Assembly: GCF_010669145.1 (NCBI RefSeq)
Contig: NZ_CP048632.1
Span: 434,001-498,000, forward strand
Length of the DNA stretch: 64,000 bases
Direction: 5' to 3'
Origin: Rhizobium oryzihabitans
Lineage (GTDB): Bacteria; Pseudomonadota; Alphaproteobacteria; Rhizobiales; Rhizobiaceae
The notes beneath the pieces are model-generated. The model ran no database searches. It was not told where the DNA came from and worked only from the letters and a program-made list of their open reading frames with translations. Positions 1-9,688 of this stretch are shown here, piece after piece; the stretch's first letter is position 1; each line of letters opens with the position of its first letter. The translations under genes were made by a program, and so were the position numbers.

Positions 1-423
1 TTGAAGCCGGGCCAGCGCGTGCTGGAAATCGGCACCGGCAGCGGTTTCATGACGGCGATCATCGCGCGCCGGGTGGAGCGCGTCTTTTCGCTGGAGCGTT
101 ACAGGACGCTGGTGCAGCAGGCGCAGAACTGTCTGGATGATCTTTCCATCCGCAATGTCGTGATCCGCCAGGCGGATGGCAGCAACGGGCTTGTCGGCGA
201 GGGCACCTTCGACCGCATCGTCTCCACGGCCGCCTTCACCACCATGCCCCGCTTTTTCGCCGAACAGATCGTCTCCGGCGGCATGATGATCGCGCCGATC
301 ATCCTTGAAGACGACCGTTGCGTGATGACCCGCTTTTCCAAGACCGGCAGCCGCTTCGAGAAGGAAGAACTGTTCGAAGCGCCCTATCTGCCGCTCAGCA
401 CCCATATTGCGCGTCATTTGTGA
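1..423 (+). CDS. pcm: Protein-L-isoaspartate O-methyltransferase (5' truncated by window)
   Basis: C-terminal 140 residues of a SAM-dependent methyltransferase that repairs isoaspartyl residues in damaged proteins. The SAM-binding motif I is visible as VLEIGTGSGF near the window start, followed by the acidic motif (FSLERY) and the later QADGSNGL segment. The family is about 210-220 residues, so roughly 75 N-terminal residues lie upstream of base 1 and the apparent TTG at base 1 is not a real start. The next gene is a LysM/LytM lipoprotein, matching the conserved surE-pcm-nlpD order of proteobacteria, which supports the assignment. Confidence 0.93.
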   Translation: MKPGQRVLEIGTGSGFMTAIIARRVERVFSLERYRTLVQQAQNCLDDLSIRNVVIRQADGSNGLVGEGTFDRIVSTAAFTTMPRFFAEQIVSGGMMIAPIILEDDRCVMTRFSKTGSRFEKEELFEAPYLPLSTHIARHL

Positions 424-724
424 CAAAATGAAAATTTTGAAGACGTTCCATTTTTGTCTTCGAAAGTTCTAAATTATCGCAACTATCTGATTTTCAATAT
501 CATTATTGTCCCAACATGACGCATCCCGTTTTCGTCATGGTTATCGAAGTGTCAAAAAAGCGCCAAACGGCTTAACGTTTTAACGGCGTGGTAACACTAA
601 CGCGCTTTAATCATAAACATCGACGCATGGTTTTCCCGGGATCGGGAAATGGGCCTTGCAAGAAGTGAAATTTGTGCCGGATCGCATGTCGATGCGGCGG
701 GTTGGCGTCAGTGTAGATCGAGTC
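424..724. other. Intergenic region pcm to lipoprotein gene
   Basis: About 300 bases with lower GC than its neighbours, including a TA-rich stretch at 440-520 and a TTAACG...TTAACG stretch near 571-583. It presumably holds the promoter of the lipoprotein gene, but I cannot place -35/-10 boxes with confidence. No small open frame with a good ribosome site was seen. Confidence 0.5.
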
Positions 725-2335
725 ATGCGTATGAGACATTCGTCTAAAATCGGAAAATCAGTCGCAAAAATGTTCGCAGCGGCATTGCTGGCAAGCGTCG
801 CAACGGGCTGTAGCTCGGATGCAACGCGGTTCAGCGGCCTCTTTTCCAGTGGACCGGATCAGATGACGACGGCGTCAATTCCAACCCGGCAGGGTGGCGG
901 TGCTTACGGGCAGGCCCCTGTTCCGCAGGGCGACATGAATGGCGGTTACGCCTCTGCCGCGCCGCAGGGCGGCTACGCCAACCAGAACATGGCGGCCAAT
1001 TCCTATCCGCCTTCCGGCGGTTACGGCGGCAACGTTCAGCCTTCCACAGCCCGTTCGGCTTCGGCCTCTCCGGTGCAGCGCTCCGAACTGTCGGCGCCGA
1101 CGGCGGTGGCGAGCCGCGATCCGGCGACGCGCAACGAAGCCATGGCCCAGCCTTTCCCATCCGCACAGCGGCAGGCCGCACCCTCTCTTGCAGCGCCCGC
1201 ACAGCAGGCCGCCGCTCCCGTCGCCGACAATCTCACCACTGCAACCGTCCGCTCCGACAAGAATGGCTGGCATACGGACGGCGCTTCCTCGGTGACGCTG
1301 CGTCCCGGTGAAAGCATCACGACCCTGTCCAATCGCTACGGCGTTCCTGAAAAGGAACTGCTGCGGGTCAATGGTCTGAAGACAGCCTCTTCGGCGCAGG
1401 CCGGCCAGTCGATCCTCATTCCGAAATTCGGTCAGGTTCGCAACGCCGCCAAGGATGCGGCGGGCAACATCGCGCTCAACCGCAATGGCGACCAGCCGAC
1501 ACCGCTGCGCAGCCCCGAGGGGAATGTGGCCGTGCTGCCGTCGCAGGCGGCGGCCCGGGACAAGGTTTCCTCTGATGCCGGCAAGCTCACGCCTCCCGGT
1601 GGCAAGCCCTTGCCGCCAAGCGGTGGCTACAAGGTTCAGCCGGGCGACAGCCTGGCGAAAATCGCCCGTGAAAACGGCGTATCGGTTGCCGCACTGAAAG
1701 CCGCCAACGGCATTTCCAACGAGAGCATCCGTGTCGGCCAGACGCTTGCCATGCCGGGCGCCGGCACCGACGGCATCAAGACGGCCTCCGTTCCCGCCAA
1801 GGAAGCGGCAAAGGCAGTCGAAACCGCATCCGCCAAGCCGGAGCCTTACAAGGCGCCTGCTGCTGCCGCAACCGCACCGTCGGCGCCCGCCGCCACGGCA
1901 AGCGTCAGCGATATCGAGAAGAAGTCTGACATGGCTTCCGTCGCACCGGAATCCACGGGCATCGGCAAATATCGCTGGCCGGTCCGCGGCGCTGTCATCA
2001 ACAATTTCGGCGACAATGTCGAAGGCAGCCGCAACGATGGCATCAACATCTCGGTTCCCGAGGGCACGCCGATCAAGGCAGCCGAAAACGGCGTGGTCAT
2101 CTATGCGGGCAACGGGCTGAAGCAGCTCGGCAACACGGTTCTCGTCCGCCACGACGACGGCAAGGTCACCGTTTACGGCAACGCCGCCAATCTCGACGTG
2201 CAGCGCGGCCAGAAGGTGCAGCGCGGACAGACGATCGCTACATCGGGCATGACGGGCAGCGCCAAGCGTCCGCAGGTTCACTTCGAAGTTCGCAAGGATG
2301 CGACGCCGGTGAACCCCTCCAGTTTCCTTGAATAG
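725..2335 (+). CDS. LysM / degenerate LytM (M23) lipoprotein, NlpD-like
   Basis: About 536 residues if started at ATG 725; in-frame starts at 686 and 731 are also possible because no ribosome site is strong. The N-terminus (KMFAAALLASVATGC) looks like a lipoprotein signal with Cys29. A long Ala/Pro/Gln/Gly-rich linker follows, then two LysM peptidoglycan-binding domains (about residues 188-235 and 301-347) and a C-terminal LytM/M23 domain (about 422-536). Zinc ligands appear lost: the usual H-x-G-x-D is RNDGINI and the YAH segment is YGNAA, while the final VHFEVR keeps its His. Family knowledge says such degenerate LytM proteins (NlpD, EnvC, DipM) activate cell-wall amidases in division rather than cut peptidoglycan themselves. 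That role is inferred here. Confidence 0.88.
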   Translation: MRMRHSSKIGKSVAKMFAAALLASVATGCSSDATRFSGLFSSGPDQMTTASIPTRQGGGAYGQAPVPQGDMNGGYASAAPQGGYANQNMAANSYPPSGGYGGNVQPSTARSASASPVQRSELSAPTAVASRDPATRNEAMAQPFPSAQRQAAPSLAAPAQQAAAPVADNLTTATVRSDKNGWHTDGASSVTLRPGESITTLSNRYGVPEKELLRVNGLKTASSAQAGQSILIPKFGQVRNAAKDAAGNIALNRNGDQPTPLRSPEGNVAVLPSQAAARDKVSSDAGKLTPPGGKPLPPSGGYKVQPGDSLAKIARENGVSVAALKAANGISNESIRVGQTLAMPGAGTDGIKTASVPAKEAAKAVETASAKPEPYKAPAAAATAPSAPAATASVSDIEKKSDMASVAPESTGIGKYRWPVRGAVINNFGDNVEGSRNDGINISVPEGTPIKAAENGVVIYAGNGLKQLGNTVLVRHDDGKVTVYGNAANLDVQRGQKVQRGQTIATSGMTGSAKRPQVHFEVRKDATPVNPSSFLE

Positions 2336-2358
2336 GTATTGCGTCTCAAGGATTGATG

Positions 2359-2391
2359 AAGCCGGGTCTAGAGCCCGGCTTTTTCATTTTT
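2359..2391 (+). terminator. Rho-independent terminator after the LysM lipoprotein gene
   Basis: GCCGGGTCTAGAGCCCGGC (2361-2379) forms a GC-rich hairpin followed directly by a T-rich tract, 25 bases after the stop codon. Confidence 0.85.
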
Positions 2392-2440
2392 GGGGTGAGG
2401 GATCATGGGAGCTTGCGTCGGCTTCATGCCACTTCTCCTC

Positions 2441-2554
2441 CGTCATGCCGGACTTGATCCGGCATCCAGCCGAGGCGCGTCTGCGCGGCGCGAGGAGTCC
2501 TTTCAGCCCAAGGACTTGGGCTGGCTGGATACCGGCTCAAGGCCGGTATGACGG
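2441..2554. repeat. Palindromic intergenic repeat, family B copy 1
   Basis: Outer arms GTCATGCCGGACTTGATCC and the near-complementary GGCTCAAGGCCGGTATGAC bracket a core with GCGTCTGCGCGGCG and CAGCCCAAGGACTTGGGCTG. The same core occurs near 17.8, 20.6, 24.2, 38.0, 39.2 and 47.7 kb. Non-coding; sits between convergent genes. Confidence 0.8.
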
Positions 2555-2585
2555 ATGTGGGGATGCAGCCGAAGCGCCTAAAACG

Positions 2586-3110
2586 CTATCCTTGGTTTAC
2601 CCTCACCAACCCCACCGTCTTCTCGATGAAGTCGGCAATCGCGCCGGTATCGTCGAGATCGAAGACAGGAAGGGCGGTGTCCGTCACCTCATGATCGGCG
2701 GCAATGGCGATGATATGCGGATCGAGCGGCGCTAGCTGTTCGGTCTTCGCCGCCTCCAGCCGGCGCGCCTCGATCTTCGGCACCGGCTCGTATTTATAAC
2801 CTTCGATCAGCACGAGATCGCAGGGGGCGAGGCGGGAGAGGATGTCCTCGAAAGACGGTTCCGGTTCGCCGCGCAACTCATGCATGATGGCGAAGCGGGT
2901 ACCGGAGACGATGGTGACCTCATGGGCGCCCGCCTGCCGGTGACGCCAGCTATCGGCGCCGACCTTGTCGATATCGAAATCATGATGGGCGTGCTTGATG
3001 GTGGAGACACGGTAGCCCCGGGCCGTCAGCTCGGTGACGATGCGCACCGCAAGGCCGGTCTTGCCCGAGTTTTTCCAGCCGGCAATGCCGAAGACCTTTT
3101 GTGCCGTCAT
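2586..3110 (-). CDS. mobB: Molybdopterin-guanine dinucleotide biosynthesis adaptor MobB
   Basis: A 174-residue P-loop GTP-binding protein that assists MobA in attaching GMP to molybdopterin. The N-terminus shows the Walker A motif [10 protein letters not shown] and the family segment [19 protein letters not shown], with LVLIEGYK further on. It overlaps the upstream mobA by 4 bases, so the two are translationally coupled. It is the last gene of a minus-strand series of two transporter genes, mobA and mobB. Confidence 0.93.
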   Translation of the reverse strand: MTAQKVFGIAGWKNSGKTGLAVRIVTELTARGYRVSTIKHAHHDFDIDKVGADSWRHRQAGAHEVTIVSGTRFAIMHELRGEPEPSFEDILSRLAPCDLVLIEGYKYEPVPKIEARRLEAAKTEQLAPLDPHIIAIAADHEVTDTALPVFDLDDTGAIADFIEKTVGLVRVNQG

Positions 3111-3733
3111 GTCGCGAGGCTCTCCAGATGGCTTCGCGCCAGGGCCAGTTCATCCGGCGTGTTGATGTTGAAGAAAGGGTCGAGGCTGCCCTTTGCGGTT
3201 TCCAGCGGCGGAAAGGCAATGCCAATGGTGACGTGTCGTGCCAGATAGGCGCGGATCCGCCGGTTCGCATCGTTTTTCAGCCAATCTTCCAGATCATCGG
3301 CAAGCGCCACGGGCCAGAGCGCGAAAACCGGATGAAGCTGGCCGCTGGAGGCGGCGATGACGATCGCATTGTCCGATATGTGTTCGCTAAGGCGGGCCAC
3401 GAGATCATCGGGGAAAAAAGGGCTGTCGGCGGGCACCGTCAGGAAATGGCTTCCTCCGGCTTCGTGCTTTTGGAAACGGCGCATGCCGGCGAGAACGCCG
3501 GCCAGCGGTCCGGCGTGGCCGCTTACGGTGTCTGGCAGCACGGGCAGGCCGAAGCTTTCGGCCCAGCCATTTGCCGCATTGATGGTGATGTCGCAGACCT
3601 GCGGTGTGATGCGGCGCACGACGTGGGAAAGCAGCGGTGTTTCGCCCAGCATCACCATCGCCTTGTTGGTGCCCATGCGCCGCGACAGGCCGCCGGCGAG
3701 CACGAGACCGGGTATTCTGGAAGGGGCGGTCAT
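3107..3733 (-). CDS. mobA: Molybdenum cofactor guanylyltransferase MobA
   Basis: A 208-residue nucleotidyltransferase that transfers GMP from GTP to molybdopterin, giving the MGD cofactor used by DMSO-reductase-family enzymes. The nucleotide-binding signature [17 protein letters not shown] is near the N-terminus, and VPADSPFFP corresponds to the metal-binding Asp region. Its start overlaps the upstream MFS gene by 4 bases and its end overlaps mobB by 4 bases, an operon with tight coupling. Confidence 0.94.
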   Translation of the reverse strand: MTAPSRIPGLVLAGGLSRRMGTNKAMVMLGETPLLSHVVRRITPQVCDITINAANGWAESFGLPVLPDTVSGHAGPLAGVLAGMRRFQKHEAGGSHFLTVPADSPFFPDDLVARLSEHISDNAIVIAASSGQLHPVFALWPVALADDLEDWLKNDANRRIRAYLARHVTIGIAFPPLETAKGSLDPFFNINTPDELALARSHLESLAT

Positions 3734-4929
3734 TGCCGCTTCTCCTGCAGCCTTACGACATAGGTGGTGAGGAGGGCGACAAGGCCGGTCGCCAGCATCA
3801 CGATAAGGAGCGGCCAGGTTCCGTCCTCCCTGGACAGGACCGAGGAGGCGAGTACCGAAAGCACTGCGCCGCCGCCAATGGTCATGGCGCCGCCGAGACC
3901 GGATGCCGAGCCAGCCAGATGCGGCTGGACGCTGACCATGCCGGCATTGGCGCTCGGCAGGGTAACACCGTTTCCGACACCGATGAGGGCGAGCGGCACG
4001 AAAAACGCATAGGGGCTTTCCGCCCCCGTGGAGATCAGCACAATGGCCGTGACGATGCCGGCAATGGCGATGACATTGCCCGACAGCATCATGCGGGTGA
4101 TGCCGATCTGGCTGGCATAACGGCCGGAGACGAAGTTGCCGAGCATGTAACCGCTGGCCATGAAGAAGAATTGCAGGCCGAGCATGGCCGGCGCAAGGCC
4201 ATAAAGCACGCTGCCGACGAAGGGCGCGCCGCCGAGGAAGGAAAAGAACATGCCGGACGAGAAGGTCGAGGTCAGCGCATAACCCCAGAACAGCGGCGAG
4301 CGCAGAAGCTCGGGCCAGGCATGGAACTGCTGCGAAAAGCTTGCCGATCTGTTGTGGTTGGTTTCGCCGAGATCAAACCAGGCGAGCGCCAGAATGCCGA
4401 CGCCGAGGAGGGCGAGAAGCGCGAAGCTCGACTGCCAGCCGGAAATGTCGTTGAGCAGGCCGCCAACCGTCGGGCCGACCATCGGCACCACCGACATACC
4501 CATGGTGACATAGCCGATCATCGACGCCGCCTGTTCCATTGGTACCATGTCGCGCACGATGGCCCGGGCGAGCACGAAACCGGAAACGACGGCCGCCTGC
4601 GCCACGCGCCCGATCATGAAGACGGTAATATTGGGCGCCAGCATGCAGACGAGGGTGGCGACGATCATGATCGCGATGCTGGCGAGCATGACCGGGCGGC
4701 GTCCGAAGAGATCGGATAGCGGGCCGATGATGAGCTGCAGGCAGGCGGTGGCGGCGAGATAGCCGGATACGGCAAATTGCATGACCGCGTAATCGATCTC
4801 GAAATAAAGCGCCATGGCCGCAAGCGAGGGCAGGAACACATTCATGCACAGCGCTGCGACGCCGGCGATGACGACCAGCGTGATGATGTGGGGCGGGGTG
4901 GTCCGGTCAAGAAAACGGCCGTTGTTCAT
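3730..4929 (-). CDS. MFS multidrug efflux transporter, Bcr/CflA type
   Basis: A 399-residue protein with about twelve hydrophobic segments. The MFS loop signature [16 protein letters not shown] is between helices 2 and 3, and the motif typical of drug:proton antiporters ([10 protein letters not shown]) is in helix 5. Bcr/CflA proteins export drugs such as bicyclomycin or chloramphenicol; the substrate here is unknown. It lies one base downstream of a DMT-family transporter gene and overlaps mobA by 4 bases, so both transporters appear to be co-transcribed with cofactor genes. Confidence 0.88.
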   Translation of the reverse strand: MNNGRFLDRTTPPHIITLVVIAGVAALCMNVFLPSLAAMALYFEIDYAVMQFAVSGYLAATACLQLIIGPLSDLFGRRPVMLASIAIMIVATLVCMLAPNITVFMIGRVAQAAVVSGFVLARAIVRDMVPMEQAASMIGYVTMGMSVVPMVGPTVGGLLNDISGWQSSFALLALLGVGILALAWFDLGETNHNRSASFSQQFHAWPELLRSPLFWGYALTSTFSSGMFFSFLGGAPFVGSVLYGLAPAMLGLQFFFMASGYMLGNFVSGRYASQIGITRMMLSGNVIAIAGIVTAIVLISTGAESPYAFFVPLALIGVGNGVTLPSANAGMVSVQPHLAGSASGLGGAMTIGGGAVLSVLASSVLSREDGTWPLLIVMLATGLVALLTTYVVRLQEKRQ

Positions 4930-4930
4930 G

Positions 4931-5899
4931 TCACTCTCCCGCCTCTTCCGTAACGGCAGTTTTCGTTACGGAAGCCGGCCGCACCGTGGTTGCGGCCGTG
5001 GGCGTCGCGGCGGCGCGCTTGGCCATCTGCGAACGCTTGCGCAGGCTTTCGCGGTAGAAGGTGTAGAGACCCGAACCGATGACGATCATGGCGCCGACGA
5101 TGGTGAAACTGTCGATCTTTTCATTGAAGAAGAACACGCCGATCATGAAACCCCAGAGCAGGCTGGTGTAACGGAACGGCGCGACGAAGGAGATTTCGCC
5201 GGTTCGCATTGCCAGAATGATCGCCTGATAGCCGACCAGCACCAGAATGGCGGACCCGGCAAGATGCGACAGGATCATGAAGTTCATCGGCTGCCAGCCG
5301 CCGAAAGGTTGGATCAGCAGGCCACCCACCGCCATGTTGACGAAGGCGGTAATGACGGTGATGGCGAGCGAGGGCACATCGGCATACATTTTCCGGGTCA
5401 GAAGATCGCGTGCGGCGGTAACGGCCAGCGAGGCGACGACCAGCAGGGCGCCTGACGTGAAGCCTTCCGGGCCGGGCCTGATGATGATGAGCACGCCGAT
5501 GAAACCGGTGATGATCGCCGCCCAGCGCCGCCAGCCGACCGGTTCGCGCAGGAAGAGTGCGGCACCCAGCGTCACGATCAGCGGCAGGGACTGCAATATG
5601 GCCGAGGCGTTGGAAAATTCGATGAGGCCGAGCGCCGTCAGATAGAGAACGGCCGCTGTCACCTCGCAGAGACAGCGCAGGATGATGATGGGCCGGAGCA
5701 GGGTTTTCAGGGGCCGGAGCGCGCCGAAATGCCGTGCGGCGATATAGATCAGCACCACCGTCATGATGCCGCGCACGAACATGATCTGGCCGGTGTTGAT
5801 GTAGGGGGTGACGGATTTCGTCAGCGCGTCGTTGGCCGTGAAGCTTGCCATGGCGAGCGCCATCAAGAGGGCGCCGCGCGTATTATCCGTCAATGCCAT
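4931..5899 (-). CDS. DMT-superfamily transporter (EamA domains)
   Basis: About 322 residues starting at ATG 5899 (MALTDNTRG). The frame stays open 40 codons further upstream, but that extension lacks membrane character. There are ten predicted hydrophobic helices in two EamA repeats, for example SFTANDALTKSVTPYINTG in the first and GFMIGVFFFNEKI in the second, as in RhaT/YdcZ-type metabolite exporters. The substrate is unknown. The C-terminal tail after the last helix is Ala/Thr-rich and basic, probably cytoplasmic. It is the first of four closely packed minus-strand genes ending in mobB. Confidence 0.85.
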   Translation of the reverse strand: MALTDNTRGALLMALAMASFTANDALTKSVTPYINTGQIMFVRGIMTVVLIYIAARHFGALRPLKTLLRPIIILRCLCEVTAAVLYLTALGLIEFSNASAILQSLPLIVTLGAALFLREPVGWRRWAAIITGFIGVLIIIRPGPEGFTSGALLVVASLAVTAARDLLTRKMYADVPSLAITVITAFVNMAVGGLLIQPFGGWQPMNFMILSHLAGSAILVLVGYQAIILAMRTGEISFVAPFRYTSLLWGFMIGVFFFNEKIDSFTIVGAMIVIGSGLYTFYRESLRKRSQMAKRAAATPTAATTVRPASVTKTAVTEEAGE

Positions 5900-6052
5900 T
5901 CCATATGATCCCAGACCATACGCAATCTTGCCCCGATTGCCTCTCAAGGGCTGCCCGCCGGGCGCAACTGCGCATTCCTCCATGCCAAGAGACGTGACAC
6001 GGTGAGGCCGGTAATTCAACCGCTTATATGGGTGGGGGAAGGAGAAACAGGC

Positions 6053-7102
6053 TCAGCCGCCGGTCACGCTCATATGGCGGGCGACGGCGGGGCGCTTATG
6101 CGTGCGGTCGATGATGAAATCATGACCCTTCGGCTTGCGCAGAATGGCCTCGTCTATGGCGCTGGAAAGATAGGCGTCGCTGTCGGAAGCGCGCAGCGCG
6201 GTGCGCAGGTCGGCCGCATCATCCTGGCCGAGGCACATATAAAGCGTGCCGGTGCAGGTGAGGCGGACGCGGTTGCAGCTTTCGCAGAAATTATGGGTCA
6301 TCGGCGTGATGAAACCCAGCCTGCCGCCCGTTTCCCTGACCGTGACGTAACGGGCGGGGCCGCCGGTCTGGTAGTCGCTGTCGATGAACGTGAAGCTTTG
6401 CTCCAGATCGGCGCGCAGCTTGGAGAGCGGCAGATAACGGTCTGTCCGGTCTTCCTCTATCTCGCCCATCGGCATGGTTTCGATGACCGTCAGATCCATG
6501 CCGCGACCATGGGCAAAACGCATGAGCTCGGCAATTTCCGTCTCGTTGAAATCCTTCAGCGCCACGGCGTTGAGCTTGATCTTGATGCCGGCGGCCTGTG
6601 CGGCGTCCAGCCCTTCCATCACACGGTCGAGATCGCCCCAGCGGGTGATCTGGCGGAATTTGTCAGCATCCAGCGTGTCGAGCGAGACGTTGATGCGCCT
6701 GACGCCGCAATCGGCGAGTTCCCCGGCGAATTTGGCAAGCTGCGAGCCGTTGGTGGTTAGCGTCAGTTCGTCCAGCGCGCCAGTGCGCAGATGGCGGCCG
6801 AGGTTCCTCACCAGCGACATGATGTTCTTGCGCACCAGCGGTTCGCCGCCGGTAAGCCTTAGCTTGCGCACGCCCCTTGTGATGAAGAGGGAACAGAGCC
6901 GGTCGAGTTCCTCCAGTGTCAGAAGGTCCTTCTTCGGCAGGAAAGTCATGTGTTCGGACATGCAATAGGTGCAGCGGAAATCGCAGCGGTCGGTCACCGA
7001 AACGCGCAGATAGCTTATCGCCCGACCGAAGGGGTCGACCATCGGTGCGTTGTTTTCCGTCAGGGATTGCGCTCTTTCAAGCGATCCGGGGAAACTGTTC
7101 AC
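6053..7102 (-). CDS. moaA: GTP 3',8-cyclase MoaA
   Basis: A 349-residue radical-SAM enzyme for the first committed step of molybdenum cofactor synthesis, converting GTP to 3',8-cyclo-GTP with MoaC acting next. The N-terminal 4Fe-4S motif is CDFRCTYC (Cys 40, 44, 47). The C-terminal cluster is formed by [11 protein letters not shown] and a later Cys in TLYMC, and the protein ends in the functional Gly-Gly (SVTGG). I chose the GTG at 7102 because GGATGGAGAC lies just upstream and the downstream residues fit the family. The frame stays open further upstream to 7171. moaC and moeA are about 6 kb away in another operon. Confidence 0.94.
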   Translation of the reverse strand: MNSFPGSLERAQSLTENNAPMVDPFGRAISYLRVSVTDRCDFRCTYCMSEHMTFLPKKDLLTLEELDRLCSLFITRGVRKLRLTGGEPLVRKNIMSLVRNLGRHLRTGALDELTLTTNGSQLAKFAGELADCGVRRINVSLDTLDADKFRQITRWGDLDRVMEGLDAAQAAGIKIKLNAVALKDFNETEIAELMRFAHGRGMDLTVIETMPMGEIEEDRTDRYLPLSKLRADLEQSFTFIDSDYQTGGPARYVTVRETGGRLGFITPMTHNFCESCNRVRLTCTGTLYMCLGQDDAADLRTALRASDSDAYLSSAIDEAILRKPKGHDFIIDRTHKRPAVARHMSVTGG

Positions 7103-7214
7103 GTCTCCATCCTCATTGCGCGATGCCCCTGGCACACACGGTGATGTAGTGGCTTGCCTATCGTGAGGCAAGTCCGTAATTCTGACGCATATGACGAGCT
7201 TGCGGAAGTGAAAA

Positions 7215-7583
7215 ATGAGTGATGCCTGGCCGACTGAGCTGCTAGTGTCGAAAGACCGGCGGCAACTGACCGTTTCCTTCGATGACGGCAGCGCCTACCG
7301 GCTTGACGCCGAGATGCTGCGGGTGCTTTCGCCCTCGGCGGAAGTGCAGGGCCACGGGCCGGGGCAGAAGGTCACCGTTCCCGGCAAGCGCAATGTCGCC
7401 ATCCGCTCGATGGTCGCGACCGGCAACTACGCCGTGCGCATCGTTTTCGACGACGGCCACGACAGCGGCATCTTTACCTGGAGATACCTCAAGGAACTGG
7501 GCGAGACCGGTGAGGCGCTGTTTGCCGATTATGAACGGCAGCTCGCTGAAAAGGGCTTGAGCAGGGAGCCGCTATCCCGGTAA
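7215..7583 (+). CDS. DUF971 (GBBH-like N-terminal) protein
   Basis: A 122-residue protein consisting of one domain resembling the N-terminal region of gamma-butyrobetaine hydroxylase (DUF971). Typical features are the opening [21 protein letters not shown], the [16 protein letters not shown] segment and [12 protein letters not shown]. Family members of this size have been proposed to act in iron-sulfur or cofactor handling, but no clear activity is established. It is transcribed away from moaA, sharing a short intergenic region of about 110 bases, so a divergent promoter pair is likely. Confidence 0.88.
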   Translation: MSDAWPTELLVSKDRRQLTVSFDDGSAYRLDAEMLRVLSPSAEVQGHGPGQKVTVPGKRNVAIRSMVATGNYAVRIVFDDGHDSGIFTWRYLKELGETGEALFADYERQLAEKGLSREPLSR

Positions 7584-7643
7584 AACATGGAGGGAGACGC
7601 CCTCGTGAGAATGACGTTTGGCAATGTTGTTGCATCCCCACTC

Positions 7644-7756
7644 CGTCGCCCCGGACTTGATCCGGGGTCCAGCGCGATCAAGTCCTTGATCGCGAGAGAG
7701 ACTTTCACGGCGCAGACGCGCCGTGGTTGGATGCCGGATCAAGTCCGGCATGACGG
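7644..7756. repeat. Palindromic intergenic repeat, family B copy 2
   Basis: Left arm CGCCCCGGACTTGATCCGGGG and right arm GATGCCGGATCAAGTCCGGCA bracket a core whose middle is GATCAAGTCCTTGATCGCGAG instead of the usual CAGCCCAAGG block. The arms resemble other family B copies, but the central hairpin is a variant shared only with the copy at 10.4 kb. Confidence 0.78.
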
Positions 7757-7830
7757 AAGAAGGGTTCTGGCGCTTTCGGGCAATCTGGCGAGGGAGCACC
7801 CTCGTCCTATCAATTTAAACGGGGTGGCGT

Positions 7831-9642
7831 GTGGCTGTCGAAGCGAACGGAAATGATCTGGCCCAGGTGGTCGTGCTTTTGGCGGCGGGCGTTGTGGCTG
7901 CGCCGATCTTCAAACGCATCGGCCTCGGCTCGGTGCTGGGTTATCTGGCCGCCGGCCTGGTGATCGGGCCTTATGGTCTCGGTTTCTTTTCCGATTCGCA
8001 GGCGATCCTCCACATCGCCGAACTCGGCGTGGTGATGTTCCTGTTCATCATCGGGCTTGAAATGCAGCCGTCTCGGCTTTGGTCGATGCGTCAGGATATT
8101 TTCGGGCTCGGCGCGTTGCAGGTGCTGGTCTGTATGGCGGGCCTGACATTGATCGGCGTTGGGCTCGGTTTTCCCGTCATCATGTCCTTCGTCGCCGGTA
8201 CCGGCTTCGTGCTGACCTCGACGGCGATCGTCATGCAGATGCTGCAGGAACGCAACAGCATGTCGAGCCTGAAAGGTCAGCGCATCATCGCCATCCTGCT
8301 GTTTGAGGATCTGGCCATTGTGCCGCTGCTGGCGCTGGTTGCCTTTCTCGGTTCCGGCGGTGAACATGTGACGCCCTCGGAGCGCTGGATTTCGGTGGGT
8401 ATCGCGCTTGCGGCCGTGGGAGCGCTCATTCTCGCCGGGCGTTATCTTCTCAACCCGTTCTTCCGGCTGCTGGCGGCCTCCGGTGCGCGCGAGGTGATGA
8501 CGGCGGCGGCTCTGCTGGTGGTGCTCGGTTCGGCGCTTCTGATGCAGGTCAGCGGTCTTTCCATGGCGATGGGCGCGTTTCTGGCGGGCGTGCTGCTGTC
8601 CGAATCCTCCTTCCGCCATCAGCTTGAGGCGGATATCGAGCCGTTTCGCGGCATTCTGCTTGGCCTGTTCTTTCTTGGCGTCGGCATGGCGATCGATCTT
8701 GCCGTCATCGCCTCCAACTGGCAGCTCGTGGTCGTCAGCGTCGCGGGTTACATGCTGCTCAAGGCCTTCCTGATCTACGGTGTGGCACGCGCACTCGGCA
8801 CCACGCGGCGCGAAAGCCTGGAGCGGGCGGTGCTGATGGCGCAGGGCGGCGAATTCGCCTTCGTGCTTTATTCGGCCGCCGTCAGTGCCGGTATTCTGGA
8901 TCGTGAAGCCAACGCCATCCTGACCGCGACCATCATCATCTCCATGGTGCTGACGCCGCTGATGGTCATTCTGCATGACCGGCTGGTGCCGGCGGCGGTT
9001 CCCAATACCGACGATCTCGACGTGCCTGAAAATGTCGAGGGCAGCATTCTCCTGATCGGCTTCGGGCGGTTCGGGCAGATCGTCAGCCAGCCGCTGCTGG
9101 CCCGGGGCTACACGCTGTCGCTCATCGACAAGGATGCCGACTTCGTGCGCGATGCGGCGGAATTCGGCTTCAAGGTCTATTATGGCGATGGCTCGCGGGC
9201 GGAAATCCTGCATGCTGCCGGTGCAAGCACGGCGCGTGCCGTGCTTATCTGCGTTGATGACAAGGACGCGGCGGTGCGGATCGCGGAGATCGTCAAGCAC
9301 GAGTTCCCGCTGGTTCCGGTTCTCGCCCGCGCCTATGACCGTGGCCATGCCATCGATCTTCTGAAGGCCGGTGTCGATTACCAGATCCGCGAGACGCTGG
9401 AATCGGCGCTGAATTTCAGCGAGGAAGTGTTGGGCGCCATGGGTGAGGAACGCGAGGATGCGGCCCGTCTGGTCGAGGAATTCCGCGACCGCGACGAGGA
9501 GCGTTTCGCGATGGAAGTCGTCGGCGGCATCTATGCCGGCCGTTCGCTGATCCGCGGCAATGCCCAGCCGGCCGACCTTGTTGCCGCCCGCACCGCACGC
9601 GAGCGGGCGGAGCGGGAGAAGGCAGAGGCAGCGGAAGATTAA
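7831..9642 (+). CDS. CPA2 monovalent cation:proton antiporter, KefB/KefC type
   Basis: A 603-residue inner-membrane protein starting at a GTG. The first about 380 residues form the Na+/H+ exchanger (CPA2) domain with about twelve helices, including GSVLGYLAAGLVIGPYG. A TrkA-N NAD-binding domain follows (ILLIGFGRFGQIVSQPLL, about residues 405-520), with a charged tail after it. Family members export K+ or exchange K+/H+, often gated by glutathione adducts or NAD(H). No KefF/KefG-type ancillary quinone reductase is adjacent. The next gene is an unrelated flavoprotein-like gene 46 bases downstream. Confidence 0.9.
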   Translation: MAVEANGNDLAQVVVLLAAGVVAAPIFKRIGLGSVLGYLAAGLVIGPYGLGFFSDSQAILHIAELGVVMFLFIIGLEMQPSRLWSMRQDIFGLGALQVLVCMAGLTLIGVGLGFPVIMSFVAGTGFVLTSTAIVMQMLQERNSMSSLKGQRIIAILLFEDLAIVPLLALVAFLGSGGEHVTPSERWISVGIALAAVGALILAGRYLLNPFFRLLAASGAREVMTAAALLVVLGSALLMQVSGLSMAMGAFLAGVLLSESSFRHQLEADIEPFRGILLGLFFLGVGMAIDLAVIASNWQLVVVSVAGYMLLKAFLIYGVARALGTTRRESLERAVLMAQGGEFAFVLYSAAVSAGILDREANAILTATIIISMVLTPLMVILHDRLVPAAVPNTDDLDVPENVEGSILLIGFGRFGQIVSQPLLARGYTLSLIDKDADFVRDAAEFGFKVYYGDGSRAEILHAAGASTARAVLICVDDKDAAVRIAEIVKHEFPLVPVLARAYDRGHAIDLLKAGVDYQIRETLESALNFSEEVLGAMGEEREDAARLVEEFRDRDEERFAMEVVGGIYAGRSLIRGNAQPADLVAARTARERAEREKAEAAED

Positions 9643-9688
9643 GCCCCATCTGGCGGGGTGCAGGTTGTTTTACGGGATTGGAGCCGGC

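Noticed and set aside
875..2281. A 468-codon minus-strand frame
   Set aside because: Opposite the LysM/LytM lipoprotein gene, Arg/Gly-rich, no ribosome site.
7810..9348. A 512-codon minus-strand frame
   Set aside because: Antisense of the antiporter gene, rich in His/Gln/Arg, no recognisable fold.
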